A DNA stretch of 23,626 nt, taken from the NCBI GenBank assembly GCA_024654525.1, contig JANLHI010000004.1, positions 1-23,626 on the forward strand. The letters run 5' to 3'. The notes beneath the pieces are model-generated. The model ran no database searches and was not told the DNA's origin. It saw only the letters and a list, made by a program, of their open reading frames with translations. Below, piece by piece: positions 14,079 through 21,569 of the stretch. Made by a program: the position numbers and the translations under genes. Positions within the stretch are counted from its first letter, which is position 1. Each line of letters opens with the position of its first letter. This DNA is from Patescibacteria group bacterium. GTDB taxonomy: Bacteria; Patescibacteria; Paceibacteria; UBA6257; 2-01-FULL-56-20.

Positions 14079-14342
14079 CCTTGCGAACGAACACGTCACC
14101 CGTGACATGTCCGTAATTTGAAATACCGGCCAGGGTGCACTTCCCTTCTTAAAAACAGACGCACGCTCCCTGCCGTCGACATCCGACGAAACTGAAAACG
14201 GATTTTTGTTACCTCCCCGTTTTCAGTACTCCCATCCCACTTATCAAGTGGGATAGCGTTTTTCTTTTTCATGACAAAGGGCGCGGACTCCCCATGTGTA
14301 AATGCCATAAAACATCACGAGGAGCCCGCTTCGTACTTAGAA
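14035..14342 (-). ncRNA. Structured transcript between gap and rpiB, about 305 nt, family unknown
   Basis: The 387-bp gap between gap and rpiB holds a chain of strong minus-strand helices ending in the terminator at 14046-14078. In order: GCGGGCTCC/GGAGTCCGC (9 bp with one G-T), ATCCCACTT/AAGTGGGAT with a GAT loop, CTGAAAACGG/CCGTTTTCAG (10 bp), then further GC-rich pairing and the terminator. An upstream TTGCAC/17 bp/TACCAT with an extended TG could start it near 14341; otherwise it is the 3' UTR of gap. A 58-70 codon open frame (14096-14308) overlaps it but has no ribosome site and shares its codons with perfect stems. I find no RNase P, tmRNA or SRP core. Confidence 0.5.
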
Positions 14343-14347
14343 ACTCT

Positions 14348-14376
14348 ATGGTATCACCACTTAATAAATTGTGCAA
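14348..14376 (-). promoter_or_regulatory. Possible promoter of the gap-rpiB intergenic RNA
   Basis: TTGCAC, a 17-bp spacer and TACCAT (4 of 6) lie on the minus strand, with a TG one base before the -10. They lie just after the gap stop codon. The -35 is weak. Confidence 0.35.
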
Positions 14377-14382
14377 ATCTTT

Positions 14383-15426
14383 TTAGATCGTTTTTGCCGC
14401 CCCCTCTACATGCCTCACCAGTGTTGCAACATATCCCGCCTCGTTGTCATACCATGAAAGTACTTTTACAAGGTCTCCATCTACTACTTTTGTAAATGCA
14501 AGATCCGCAATTGCGCCGTACGGCTCACCCACAATATCGGATGATACCACTTGATCTTCCGTAACCGAAAAAATTCCTTTCCATCGCGGACTTTTTGCCG
14601 CTTCCCGAAAAATTGTATTTATCTCTTCTACGGTTGTTTTCCGTTTTGCAACAAAAGTAATATCCGCAACCGAACCCGCGGGAACCGGCACTCGCATGGC
14701 TATGCCATCAAAATTACCTTTTAATGAAGCAATGGCGCGTGTTACCGCAATCGCAGCGCCCGTAGTTGAAGGCACGATGTTTTGCGCCGCCGCACGCCCT
14801 CGGCGAAAATCATCTCCCTTTTCCGGACCGTCCACAATATGCTGTGTTGCGGTATACCCATGCACGGTATTTAATATCGCTTTTTTAATGCCTATTGTTT
14901 CCGAAAGAATCTGAATAATGGGGGACGATGCATTGGTGGTACATGATCCATTTGAGGTGATTTTTACTTTCGCGAATTCCCCTTCATTCACCCCCATAAG
15001 CACCGTTTTTCCATCCGCGCCGTCTTCATCTTTCGCAGGCGCGGTAATCACGGCACGTTTCGCTCCCGCAACAAGATGTGCTTTTGCTTTTTCATATGAT
15101 GAAAAAAATCCTGTCGCTTCCACCACCACATCAATATTCATTGCTTTCCACGGAAGCAACACGGGATCCTTCTCTTGCAACATCGAAATTTCTTTTCCAT
15201 CGACAATAAGCTTGAACGCTTCAGATTCCTTTTTTACCTTTATTTTCATACCGCTCCTGCCATAGACCGTGTCGTATTGCAAAAGGTACGCAAGATTCTT
15301 TGCACCTGCAAGATCGTTAATCGCAACAATCTCCAACTTTGCCCTATCTCCTGCAGAAAAAACTTGCCGAAAAAAAAGTCGTCCAATTCTTCCAAACCCG
15401 TTAATTGCAACTCGTGTTTTTTTCAT
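14383..15426 (-). CDS. gap: Glyceraldehyde-3-phosphate dehydrogenase
   Basis: A 347-residue type I GAPDH, oxidising and phosphorylating glyceraldehyde-3-phosphate with NAD(P)+ in glycolysis. It has the Rossmann opening VAINGFGRIGRLFFR and the cofactor-selectivity region AINDLAG (Asp38-like). The catalytic C162 is in SNGSCTTNASSP (family SNASCTTNCLAP; the second, non-essential Cys is replaced by Ala). The base is H189 in TVHGYTATQ, and the Pi-site region STTGAAIA and C-terminal WYDNEAGY are present. It lies 30 bp after the DUF192 gene and is probably co-transcribed with it. The gap after it contains a structured RNA and terminator. Confidence 0.97.
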   Translation of the reverse strand: MKKTRVAINGFGRIGRLFFRQVFSAGDRAKLEIVAINDLAGAKNLAYLLQYDTVYGRSGMKIKVKKESEAFKLIVDGKEISMLQEKDPVLLPWKAMNIDVVVEATGFFSSYEKAKAHLVAGAKRAVITAPAKDEDGADGKTVLMGVNEGEFAKVKITSNGSCTTNASSPIIQILSETIGIKKAILNTVHGYTATQHIVDGPEKGDDFRRGRAAAQNIVPSTTGAAIAVTRAIASLKGNFDGIAMRVPVPAGSVADITFVAKRKTTVEEINTIFREAAKSPRWKGIFSVTEDQVVSSDIVGEPYGAIADLAFTKVVDGDLVKVLSWYDNEAGYVATLVRHVEGAAKTI

Positions 15427-15456
15427 ACTGTTGGTAATGCGAATTTTTCAGAACGT

Positions 15457-15918
15457 TTATTTCTTCAATTCTACCATATCTCCCGTGCGGATACCGAGCT
15501 CGGCGGCAACTCCCGCGCGTATCTCAAGCATCGCATCAATATTCTCGGGCGGATAATACACCGGAAGAGAAAGAATCGAGCCCTTCGGTATTGGCACATT
15601 ATCCGTTACACCCACCACTTTATTCTCCCGTATCCACACAAAGTCCAAAGGAAATTTCATATCCTTCATCCAAAACGGATAATTCCCCGCATCTTTATAA
15701 ACAAAAAGCATACCATGTCCGTCCTGAAGACCGTCTCTCCCCGAGAGTCCCTGCGCCCGAAGGGGAATCGTATCCGCGACCTCCACAAAGATTTGATGCG
15801 ACCCCATTGCAAGCATCGCCACATTCGCCGGCGCATGTTTTCCCCGCCACCACCATATGGATATTCCGACTGCGACTATAAAAATAAATATAGGCAACCA
15901 CTGCATCTGTTTCGGCAT
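15457..15918 (-). CDS. DUF192 family exported/membrane-anchored protein
   Basis: About 153 residues: an N-terminal hydrophobic segment (residues 6-22) followed by a DUF192 domain. The domain signature is the stretch RAQGLSGRDGL, GHGMLFVY, PFWMKDMKFPLDFVWI and the later AMLEIRAGVAAELGIRTGDMVEL. DUF192 proteins are small extracytoplasmic beta-barrel-like proteins of unknown biochemical role. I prefer the ATG at 15916-15918, preceded by GAGGGG with 9 nt spacing, to the upstream GTG at 15957, which would overlap the methyltransferase gene by 8 nt. It lies between the SpoU gene and gap and is likely in their operon. Confidence 0.85.
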   Translation of the reverse strand: MPKQMQWLPIFIFIVAVGISIWWWRGKHAPANVAMLAMGSHQIFVEVADTIPLRAQGLSGRDGLQDGHGMLFVYKDAGNYPFWMKDMKFPLDFVWIRENKVVGVTDNVPIPKGSILSLPVYYPPENIDAMLEIRAGVAAELGIRTGDMVELKK

Positions 15919-15949
15919 TGTATAATTCCCCTCTACTATATCATTTTCA

Positions 15950-16441
15950 TCATGCACGTAATCCGAAAAGCGCTATTCCCGCGGCAACCGATACATTAAG
16001 CGATTCTTTTTCTCCATACATGGGAATTTCTACAATAGCATCGGCGATATGAAGAATGGATGTCGATAACCCTTCCACTTCCGCACCAAAAATTACTGCG
16101 ATTCTTTTTTTGTTTCGAAGTTTTGATGACACTTTCCATATATCTCTCGCACGCGGTGATTGCTCCACTGCAACCACATGCCACCCTTCCCGTTGGAGAC
16201 GCCGAAGCAACACTGTCGTGCGCGCCACATGTTCCCATGGCATTTTTTTCTCCGCACCAAGCGCCACCTTTGAAAAATCTTTCCTGTACTTCCCAAAACG
16301 ATCGAGTGGTGTGGGAGTTATACCGCACATAAAAATCTTTTCAACTCCTGCGCCGTCCGCAGTACGAAAAATAGAACCAACATTATGAACACTCCGTATA
16401 TTATGGAGCACTACTACACGCGGTAGTACACTTTTAATCAT
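15950..16441 (-). CDS. SpoU/TrmH family RNA 2'-O-methyltransferase
   Basis: A 163-residue minimal SPOUT methyltransferase using S-adenosylmethionine to methylate a ribose 2'-OH in tRNA or rRNA. Motif 1 is HNIRSVHNVGSIFRTADGAG (N14, R26), motif 2 is AVIFGAEVEGLS (115-126), and motif 3 is IPMYGEKESLNVSVAAGIALF (139-159), which forms the trefoil-knot cofactor site. There is no N-terminal RNA-binding extension, similar in size to TrmL. The target nucleotide cannot be read from sequence. The start is set at the ATG at 16439-16441 because GAGGTG lies 6 nt upstream, the clearest Shine-Dalgarno site in the window. An in-frame GTG three codons earlier overlaps that site. Confidence 0.9.
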   Translation of the reverse strand: MIKSVLPRVVVLHNIRSVHNVGSIFRTADGAGVEKIFMCGITPTPLDRFGKYRKDFSKVALGAEKKMPWEHVARTTVLLRRLQREGWHVVAVEQSPRARDIWKVSSKLRNKKRIAVIFGAEVEGLSTSILHIADAIVEIPMYGEKESLNVSVAAGIALFGLRA

Positions 16442-16447
16442 GGAATT

Positions 16448-16453
16448 CACCTC
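16448..16453 (-). promoter_or_regulatory. Shine-Dalgarno site of the SpoU gene
   Basis: GAGGTG on the minus strand, 6 nt before the chosen ATG. It shows that canonical ribosome binding exists in this genome alongside the apparently leaderless genes. Confidence 0.7.
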
Positions 16454-16465
16454 ATCATAACCGAA

Positions 16466-16488
16466 ACCCCCTCCGTAGGGGAGAGGGT
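16466..16488 (-). terminator. Possible terminator after the PG-binding/PKD protein
   Basis: A 9-pair hairpin with one mismatch (ACCC and CTCC arms) followed on the minus strand by TTTCGGTT. The T-tract is weak, so read-through into the SpoU gene is possible. Confidence 0.4.
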
Positions 16489-16515
16489 CTTTAAACCTTA
16501 TGTTTTTGTCATACC

Positions 16516-18993
16516 TTAGCGAAGCGATTGCATAAGGGATTCAAGGAGCGACTTCATTGTATCGAGCGTATTTGCAAGTTGCGAGTTCGATGCGGCACTG
16601 CTTGAGGAAGGAGGAAATACACTAAATACACCGGAATAACCCGATACATTTGAATTTATGTCAGAGATTTTAATCTGTAACCCCGATTTTCCTACATATG
16701 GATCATTCGGCGACACTATCCATGAAAGAGTGGTAGGTGAACCTGTAACTGCGAACACGGATCCGCTTGGAGCATAACATTCTTCGCCCGATGATCCCGT
16801 CCAACACCATGCCACTTGTACCTGCGAGATTCCCGTACTGGAAAATGAAAATGCGGTGTATTGTCCGTCTGCAAAATATGAACCCGGGTTTTGGACGGTG
16901 ATTGAGGGTGGTACCGCAGTAACTGGTTGCGGCGCGGGAGACACCGTTGCCAGAGCTGATTTCATGAATGTGGCTCCACCCACATCCTGTGCCGTAAACG
17001 TGATGGTATACGATCCAGCGTTTTGAAATACGTGAGGGAATGATCCTGCTATGTTTTGTCCGTAACTCCCGTAACTTGTTACTTCACTATTTAGTGTCCC
17101 GTCACCCCATTGCACCGTGTATTTCAGTTGCGACCCGTCAGGATCCAGTCCTACCACCGTCCACTGCACCGATTGTCCCGCAATTACCGCTGATGGAATG
17201 TTTACCATATATCCAAACTCCGGAGCTTTGTTCGTAGAAGTTGCCGGAGATATTGTGGTTGATGAGATTGCGGGTGCGGACGCGGGTGATCCATCCACGG
17301 TGAGCAATAGTTCTCTGCGCGTCACTGCATCATCACTGTCTTTTAATTCAAGCACTGCCCTGTACGAACCGCCGTACTGGAAGGTGTGCGATACGTTTTC
17401 TGAAAGTGGAAAACTTTGCGATACGGTTCGTTCTGACGCAAACGATGCACCATCTCCATAGGTAATTGAAAATCTCATAGTTGCTCCATCGGGATCATAT
17501 CCGCCTATTCTCCACGTTCCGCTTTGCCCCGAGGTAAGATGAGAAGGGCCATCAAACGCAGTGATAATGGGACGCTGATTCGAAGTATTTAAGGAAGAAC
17601 TGCCAGTGGTTATGGGAGCCGTGGTTCCGATACCCACCTGCGACGAGGTAGTACCGATTCCGACCTGTCCTGAAGAAGCGGTGGTGTTGACCGTAGAAAC
17701 AGACTGACCTCCCGATGAAGTACTTTGCAAAGCTTGATACTCTCCCAATCCTTTCACTGAATTACTCACGTAATCCAAGCTGTATCCGGAACTGACCCAA
17801 TAATTCAATTCGTTGGGATTGGGTTCGCGCTTAAGAAGCGTGCGGAAAATATTTCTCACCTGATCACTCCGAGTGTTTCCACTACTGGAAACCACAGACG
17901 ATGTGGTTCCGATACCCACTTGCGACGCGGTAGTACCGATTCCGACCTGTCCTGAAGAAGCGGTTGTCGCATACACCGTTACCGAACTTGTTATTTGTTG
18001 TCCGTTTGTGCCGGAACACCCCACACTATAGGTGCCTGTTGCGGTTGCCTGTATCGTCCCGTTTCCATTCGTACCTCCGATTGAAGGGAAAAATCCGAAT
18101 GTCCAGCATGATGAAGTGTTTGCTGAAGTCCATGAGAGTCTTACTATATCTCCCGATTGAACTGTAGTGGCACCGGTAACATTGTTTGCTTTGAGAACTA
18201 TGGAGGGAACACCCGCAGAAGTACTAGAGGTGTTTTGCAAAGTTTGATTTTGAGTAGAGATAGTCGTTTGCAAAGTACCAGATATTGAAGATGCTCTAAT
18301 TGAATTGCCGATATAGTCGATGCCATATCCGGAATTATCCCAATAGCTCAACACATTGGGATCCACTTCCTGATTGAGAAGCGTACGAAAAAGCTCTCGG
18401 ATTTGCCCACGACGAGACGAGGTGTCGATGACTGAAGTTACAGAATCGGGTGAGGCAGGCGGAGGAGTTTGTGAAACGGGTCTCTGTGCATTGCATCCAT
18501 AGAGCGCATTGAGTTTTGCGCGTGTTGTGGGACCCACGTATCCCGTACCACTGCGTATGTTATAAGAATGAAGTATTTCCGATGCGTATTTTTCTTGGAA
18601 AGAGGTGACGGCGGAAGCAGTAGTCCTCTCATCAAATTGTCCGGTTACCTGATTATCGGTAAGAAGTCCTTCATTCTTGAGCGCGGTCTGCACTGCAAAC
18701 ACTTCCGCACCGCTACTTCCTATACCAAGATTCACACGGAACTCTGAACATGCCAATCGCTCGGAGCTATCTACCGCACTCTCATTCTCATTAGAAGAAG
18801 ATGCCTGTGTGCCATTTTGAAACGAATCAAGTTTCTGTTGCATTGCCTGTATTTCCGCAAGCAACTCCCTTACTTGCGATTGAAGCGCTTCAAAGTCGGA
18901 CTCCGCGCGGGACACCGAAGGAGTGAAAAGAACGGTTATCGCAAGCGCCGCGACCAATGCGCTTCCGACAACCTTTTTAAGAAGATTGTTCAT
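16516..18993 (-). CDS. Exported peptidoglycan-binding protein with DUF4214-like and PKD repeats
   Basis: About 825 residues, secreted or wall-attached. Layout: signal peptide 1-30 (ending SVSRA); short coiled coil 32-60; PG_binding_1-like domain 82-167 (LGIGSSGAEVFAVQTALKNEG, later VGPTTRAKLNALYGC); first DUF4214-like helical unit 195-235 (IRELFRTLLN, YWDNSGYGIDYI); Ig-like domain 262-342; Ser/Thr/Gly linker with repeated QVGIGTT; second DUF4214-like unit 376-420; a second QVGIGTT linker; PKD-like domains 473-568 and 590-686 (each with DPDG and YGDG/WGDG); a C-terminal beta domain to 793; and an amphipathic helix 803-825. I start it at the ATG at 18993: it begins the signal peptide and sits 9 nt after an extended -10 (TGC-TATGAT). 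Probable role: binding the cell wall and presenting adhesive or structural modules. No catalytic motif is seen. Confidence 0.8.
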   Translation of the reverse strand: MNNLLKKVVGSALVAALAITVLFTPSVSRAESDFEALQSQVRELLAEIQAMQQKLDSFQNGTQASSSNENESAVDSSERLACSEFRVNLGIGSSGAEVFAVQTALKNEGLLTDNQVTGQFDERTTASAVTSFQEKYASEILHSYNIRSGTGYVGPTTRAKLNALYGCNAQRPVSQTPPPASPDSVTSVIDTSSRRGQIRELFRTLLNQEVDPNVLSYWDNSGYGIDYIGNSIRASSISGTLQTTISTQNQTLQNTSSTSAGVPSIVLKANNVTGATTVQSGDIVRLSWTSANTSSCWTFGFFPSIGGTNGNGTIQATATGTYSVGCSGTNGQQITSSVTVYATTASSGQVGIGTTASQVGIGTTSSVVSSSGNTRSDQVRNIFRTLLKREPNPNELNYWVSSGYSLDYVSNSVKGLGEYQALQSTSSGGQSVSTVNTTASSGQVGIGTTSSQVGIGTTAPITTGSSSLNTSNQRPIITAFDGPSHLTSGQSGTWRIGGYDPDGATMRFSITYGDGASFASERTVSQSFPLSENVSHTFQYGGSYRAVLELKDSDDAVTRRELLLTVDGSPASAPAISSTTISPATSTNKAPEFGYMVNIPSAVIAGQSVQWTVVGLDPDGSQLKYTVQWGDGTLNSEVTSYGSYGQNIAGSFPHVFQNAGSYTITFTAQDVGGATFMKSALATVSPAPQPVTAVPPSITVQNPGSYFADGQYTAFSFSSTGISQVQVAWCWTGSSGEECYAPSGSVFAVTGSPTTLSWIVSPNDPYVGKSGLQIKISDINSNVSGYSGVFSVFPPSSSSAASNSQLANTLDTMKSLLESLMQSLR
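17621..17682. repeat. 62-bp direct repeat, copy 1 (coding)
   Basis: Identical at 60 of 62 bases to 17903-17964. It encodes the TTASSGQVGIGTTSSQVGIGTT linker preceding the first PKD-like domain. Confidence 0.9.
17903..17964. repeat. 62-bp direct repeat, copy 2 (coding)
   Basis: Second copy, encoding the linker before the second DUF4214-like unit. High DNA identity, including silent positions, implies recent duplication or gene conversion rather than selection on the protein alone. Confidence 0.9.
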
Positions 18994-19002
18994 AATGGAT
19001 TC

Positions 19003-19011
19003 ATCATAGCA
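19003..19011 (-). promoter_or_regulatory. Extended -10 promoter of the PG-binding/PKD gene
   Basis: TGC followed by TATGAT (5 of 6) on the minus strand, ending 9 nt before the ATG at 18993. No clear -35. It again predicts a leaderless mRNA. Confidence 0.45.
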
Positions 19012-19106
19012 CAATATCCCCCTCGCAATATATATAACAAAAAAACCGACTGCAATTGGTATTGGAAAATTGAATTTCCGAATAAGGCCAAATGCTCACC
19101 CCACTA

Positions 19107-20162
19107 CTAATAACTAAACGTCTTCGAGATGAAAAACAACGCAAGTCCTAATGCAACAAACACAATCGAGATAATCCAAAACCGCATGGTGATTTGAGAC
19201 TCCGGCCACCCCAGTGCTTCGAAGTGATGGTGAATCGGTGTTGAAAGAAATACCTTTTTACCCCGAAGTTTTTTTGAGGTGAGTTGAATAATCACCGAAA
19301 GCGACTCAATCACAAGAATAATCGCAAAAAATGGCAAAAGAAGCGTGGTATTCGTAAGCATCGCAATTACTCCGATTACAATACCCAGCGACATTGATCC
19401 GGTATCCCCCATGAAAAACTTTGCCGGATATATGTTGTGCCACAGAAATGCGAGAAGCGCTCCGATAGTTACTCCTCCGAATGCGGCGAGATCAAAACGA
19501 TTAAGAGTGAACGCAACCGTGGTAAGCGCCACAAATGCAAAGAGCGATACACCGCCCAAAAGTCCATCCAGTCCATCTGTTTCATTTGCGGAAAACGCGG
19601 ATGCGATGATGATGAACATGAAAATTGGGATGTACCACCATCCGATGCTGTAATTTCCAAAAAATGGCACCGCAAGTACGTCCCAATCAAGCCGGAAATA
19701 AAACCACCACGCACCTATCGCCGCGATAAGCGTGTAGATAATAAGTTTATGCCTCACTTTCAGTCCCCCGCCGGGCGCACCTCCAATTCCCAGAGTTCCA
19801 CACCAATCGTCAATCAGTCCGAGAAGCGCCGCAATCGTAAGCGCGGCAAGAGGCAAATATGTTTCCGCGCGATTTAAAAAATTGAAATAGTCCCATACCC
19901 CGTGGAAAAAAGCCGAGAGTAGTCCGAATATAATGGCTAACCCAAGTACCGTTGACCAAATGATGACACCTCCCCCCGTCGGCGTTCCCGCTTTGCGCGT
20001 ATGCAGTTCGTTGAATACCGGCGTTTCCGTACCGGTACGGATTTGTTTCTCAAAACTTCCCCGTCGAAGCATGCGCGCCCAAAATGGTGTCATGATAAGC
20101 GCCACCGCAAACGCGATGGTAGTAACAATAATGATTCGTACCGCCTCTCCTTGAATAATCAT
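19107..20162 (-). CDS. mraY: Phospho-N-acetylmuramoyl-pentapeptide transferase
   Basis: A 351-residue integral membrane enzyme with about ten helices that attaches phospho-MurNAc-pentapeptide to undecaprenyl phosphate, making lipid I for peptidoglycan. Conserved cytoplasmic motifs are in order: HTRKAGTPTGGGVII (54-68), LIDDW with D118/D119, the loop ANETDGLDGL (192-201), PAKFFMGDTGSMSLG with the catalytic-region Asp, and the late HHHFEALGW. Length is typical (about 320-360). Its ATG overlaps the scpB stop by 4 nt (ATGA), indicating translational coupling in a scpA-scpB-mraY operon. The usual mur/fts neighbours of the dcw cluster are absent here. Confidence 0.97.
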   Translation of the reverse strand: MIIQGEAVRIIIVTTIAFAVALIMTPFWARMLRRGSFEKQIRTGTETPVFNELHTRKAGTPTGGGVIIWSTVLGLAIIFGLLSAFFHGVWDYFNFLNRAETYLPLAALTIAALLGLIDDWCGTLGIGGAPGGGLKVRHKLIIYTLIAAIGAWWFYFRLDWDVLAVPFFGNYSIGWWYIPIFMFIIIASAFSANETDGLDGLLGGVSLFAFVALTTVAFTLNRFDLAAFGGVTIGALLAFLWHNIYPAKFFMGDTGSMSLGIVIGVIAMLTNTTLLLPFFAIILVIESLSVIIQLTSKKLRGKKVFLSTPIHHHFEALGWPESQITMRFWIISIVFVALGLALFFISKTFSY

Positions 20163-20743
20163 GATGATATCGCAGTGGCGTTTTCATTCGTCTCCGGTTG
20201 CGTTGTTGACGTGGTAAGCAGTTTTTTAAATTCTTCGAAACGAGGGAGATCTTCACGGCGTGTCACTCCCAAGTGACGCAGACAATCGGCGGTAATGTCA
20301 TACAAGAAAGAGTGTGGCAATGATGGGTCGGGCATTCTCTCTACAAGTCCGCGCACACGCAATGTCCGCACGGTAAACGCGGAGTTTACTCCTCGTACAA
20401 AATCCAAACGCGCACGTGATATGGGCCCACCGTACGCAATAATAGAAAGCGCTTCCACAGTCGCGGGAGTAAGCGCTTCGGAAAGTTCTTCCTTCATGAA
20501 AGAAAGGAGAAGGTCTCCGTATTGCGGTTTTGTCACAAGTTGCACCTGATCTCCCGTAAGGAGCAAAGAAAGTCCCCTTGCATCGGACTCAAGCTCTTTT
20601 TGAAATGCTTCAAGAAGCGCATCTTGTTCTTCGACGGCGATCCCCAAAACCTTTTCCACTTTCGTTCGGGAAATGGGCTCTCCGTGCACAAATAAAAGTG
20701 CCTCGAGCCGTGCCAATATGTGTGTTGATGCGTTTTCGGTCAT
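20159..20743 (-). CDS. scpB: Segregation and condensation protein B
   Basis: A 194-residue ScpB, the paired winged-helix partner of the SMC-ScpA condensin complex in chromosome organisation. Family features: ILARLEALLFVHGEPISRTKVEKVLGI at the start of the first winged helix; LVTKPQYGDLLLSFMKEELSEALTPATVEALSIIAYGGPISRARLDFVRGVNSAFTVRTLRVRGLVER across the linker and second domain; and FLYDITADCLRHLGV. The LTPATVEALSIIAYxxPI block is diagnostic. It starts 9 bp after scpA and overlaps mraY by 4 nt. Confidence 0.95.
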   Translation of the reverse strand: MTENASTHILARLEALLFVHGEPISRTKVEKVLGIAVEEQDALLEAFQKELESDARGLSLLLTGDQVQLVTKPQYGDLLLSFMKEELSEALTPATVEALSIIAYGGPISRARLDFVRGVNSAFTVRTLRVRGLVERMPDPSLPHSFLYDITADCLRHLGVTRREDLPRFEEFKKLLTTSTTQPETNENATAISS

Positions 20744-20752
20744 TGATAATGA

Positions 20753-21481
20753 TTACTGTAATGGTGCATCCGAGGCCCTTTCACGAGTCGCATGCGTCAC
20801 TATTATATCAGAGAAATTTTCTTTCTGTTCGAGAATTACACGTCCCTCGCGGGCAAGGTGGAGCGCCGCAAGGAAAAGCGCCACCACTTCTTTTATATGC
20901 TGTTCCCCCGCCACCGCGCGGAAACTCATTGTACCTCCCTGCGTAAGCCGCGTAATGATTTCCGCAATCTTTTCTTCTATTGCGATGATTGTTTCTTTGA
21001 GCGTCTCTTTCTCTCGCGTATATGACTCAAGCGATTGAACCACATTCTGCACCGCCGCCGCAAGCATGGCACCGGTAAGATCAGGAGGAGGATAAAACGC
21101 CACCGCCGCATTTAAAAAATATGGACGACTGCCAAGTATCGATGTGTCCATAAATGCCGCCGCGATGCATTTTTCCGCAGGACGCCACAACTTGTAAAAC
21201 AATACACGCCGTTCAAGATCTTTGATATCCGCTTCTTCATCTTCGGTAAGCGTCAAATCGGGAAGTAACATCTTCGACTTGATAAGAATAAGACGGCTTG
21301 CCACCGCAATAAAATCAGCAAGAACGCCGGGCGATGCATGCTCCTGTGTCTCAAGATACCGCAAAAAATCGTCGGTAACCTGCGCAAGCGATACCTCCGT
21401 AACATCAAGCTGTTTTCCCTCAATAAGCTCTAACAGTTTTTCAACAGGACCTTGGAATTTTTCAAGCGCAAGCTGATACAT
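20753..21481 (-). CDS. scpA: Segregation and condensation protein A
   Basis: A 242-residue bacterial kleisin that bridges SMC heads and binds ScpB. The N-terminal motif FQGPVEKLLELIEGKQLDVTEVSLAQVTDDFLRYL and the following LADFIAVASRLILIKSKMLLP are the family hallmark. The middle is charged and divergent, and the C-terminal winged helix (SFRAVAGEQHIKEVVALFLAALHLAREGRVILEQKENFSDIIV) closes the protein. The family norm is FxGPLDLLLxLI; here it is FQGPVEKLLELI. Its start faces dnaX across an 88-bp divergent promoter region; a TTGCAG/16 bp/TACAAT promoter ends 12 nt before the ATG. Confidence 0.95.
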   Translation of the reverse strand: MYQLALEKFQGPVEKLLELIEGKQLDVTEVSLAQVTDDFLRYLETQEHASPGVLADFIAVASRLILIKSKMLLPDLTLTEDEEADIKDLERRVLFYKLWRPAEKCIAAAFMDTSILGSRPYFLNAAVAFYPPPDLTGAMLAAAVQNVVQSLESYTREKETLKETIIAIEEKIAEIITRLTQGGTMSFRAVAGEQHIKEVVALFLAALHLAREGRVILEQKENFSDIIVTHATRERASDAPLQ

Positions 21482-21493
21482 AAGGAATATTTG

Positions 21494-21521
21494 ATTGTAG
21501 TATAGTACCTCTCACCTGCAA
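21494..21521 (-). promoter_or_regulatory. Promoter of the scpA-scpB-mraY operon
   Basis: TTGCAG, a 16-bp spacer and TACAAT (5 of 6) on the minus strand, ending 12 nt before the scpA ATG. An overlapping TATACT five bases upstream is an alternative -10. Confidence 0.45.
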
Positions 21522-21554
21522 TATGCGCCACTCCCCGATTTACCGTCTTCGGGG

Positions 21555-21560
21555 TATAAT
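21555..21560 (+). promoter_or_regulatory. -10 box (TATAAT) of dnaX
   Basis: A consensus TATAAT ends 9 nt before the dnaX ATG on the plus strand; no convincing -35. It gives a leader of about 2-3 nt. Confidence 0.5.
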
Positions 21561-21569
21561 GACGAAAAT

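Noticed and set aside
14096..14308. 70-codon open frame on the minus strand between gap and rpiB
   Set aside because: No ribosome site, no recognisable domain, and its codons coincide with perfect RNA stems; treated as part of the structured transcript, though a small protein cannot be fully excluded.
15175..15999. 274-codon plus-strand open frame antisense to gap, DUF192 and the SpoU gene
   Set aside because: It runs opposite three clearly conserved genes and its translation is low-complexity basic sequence with no domain.
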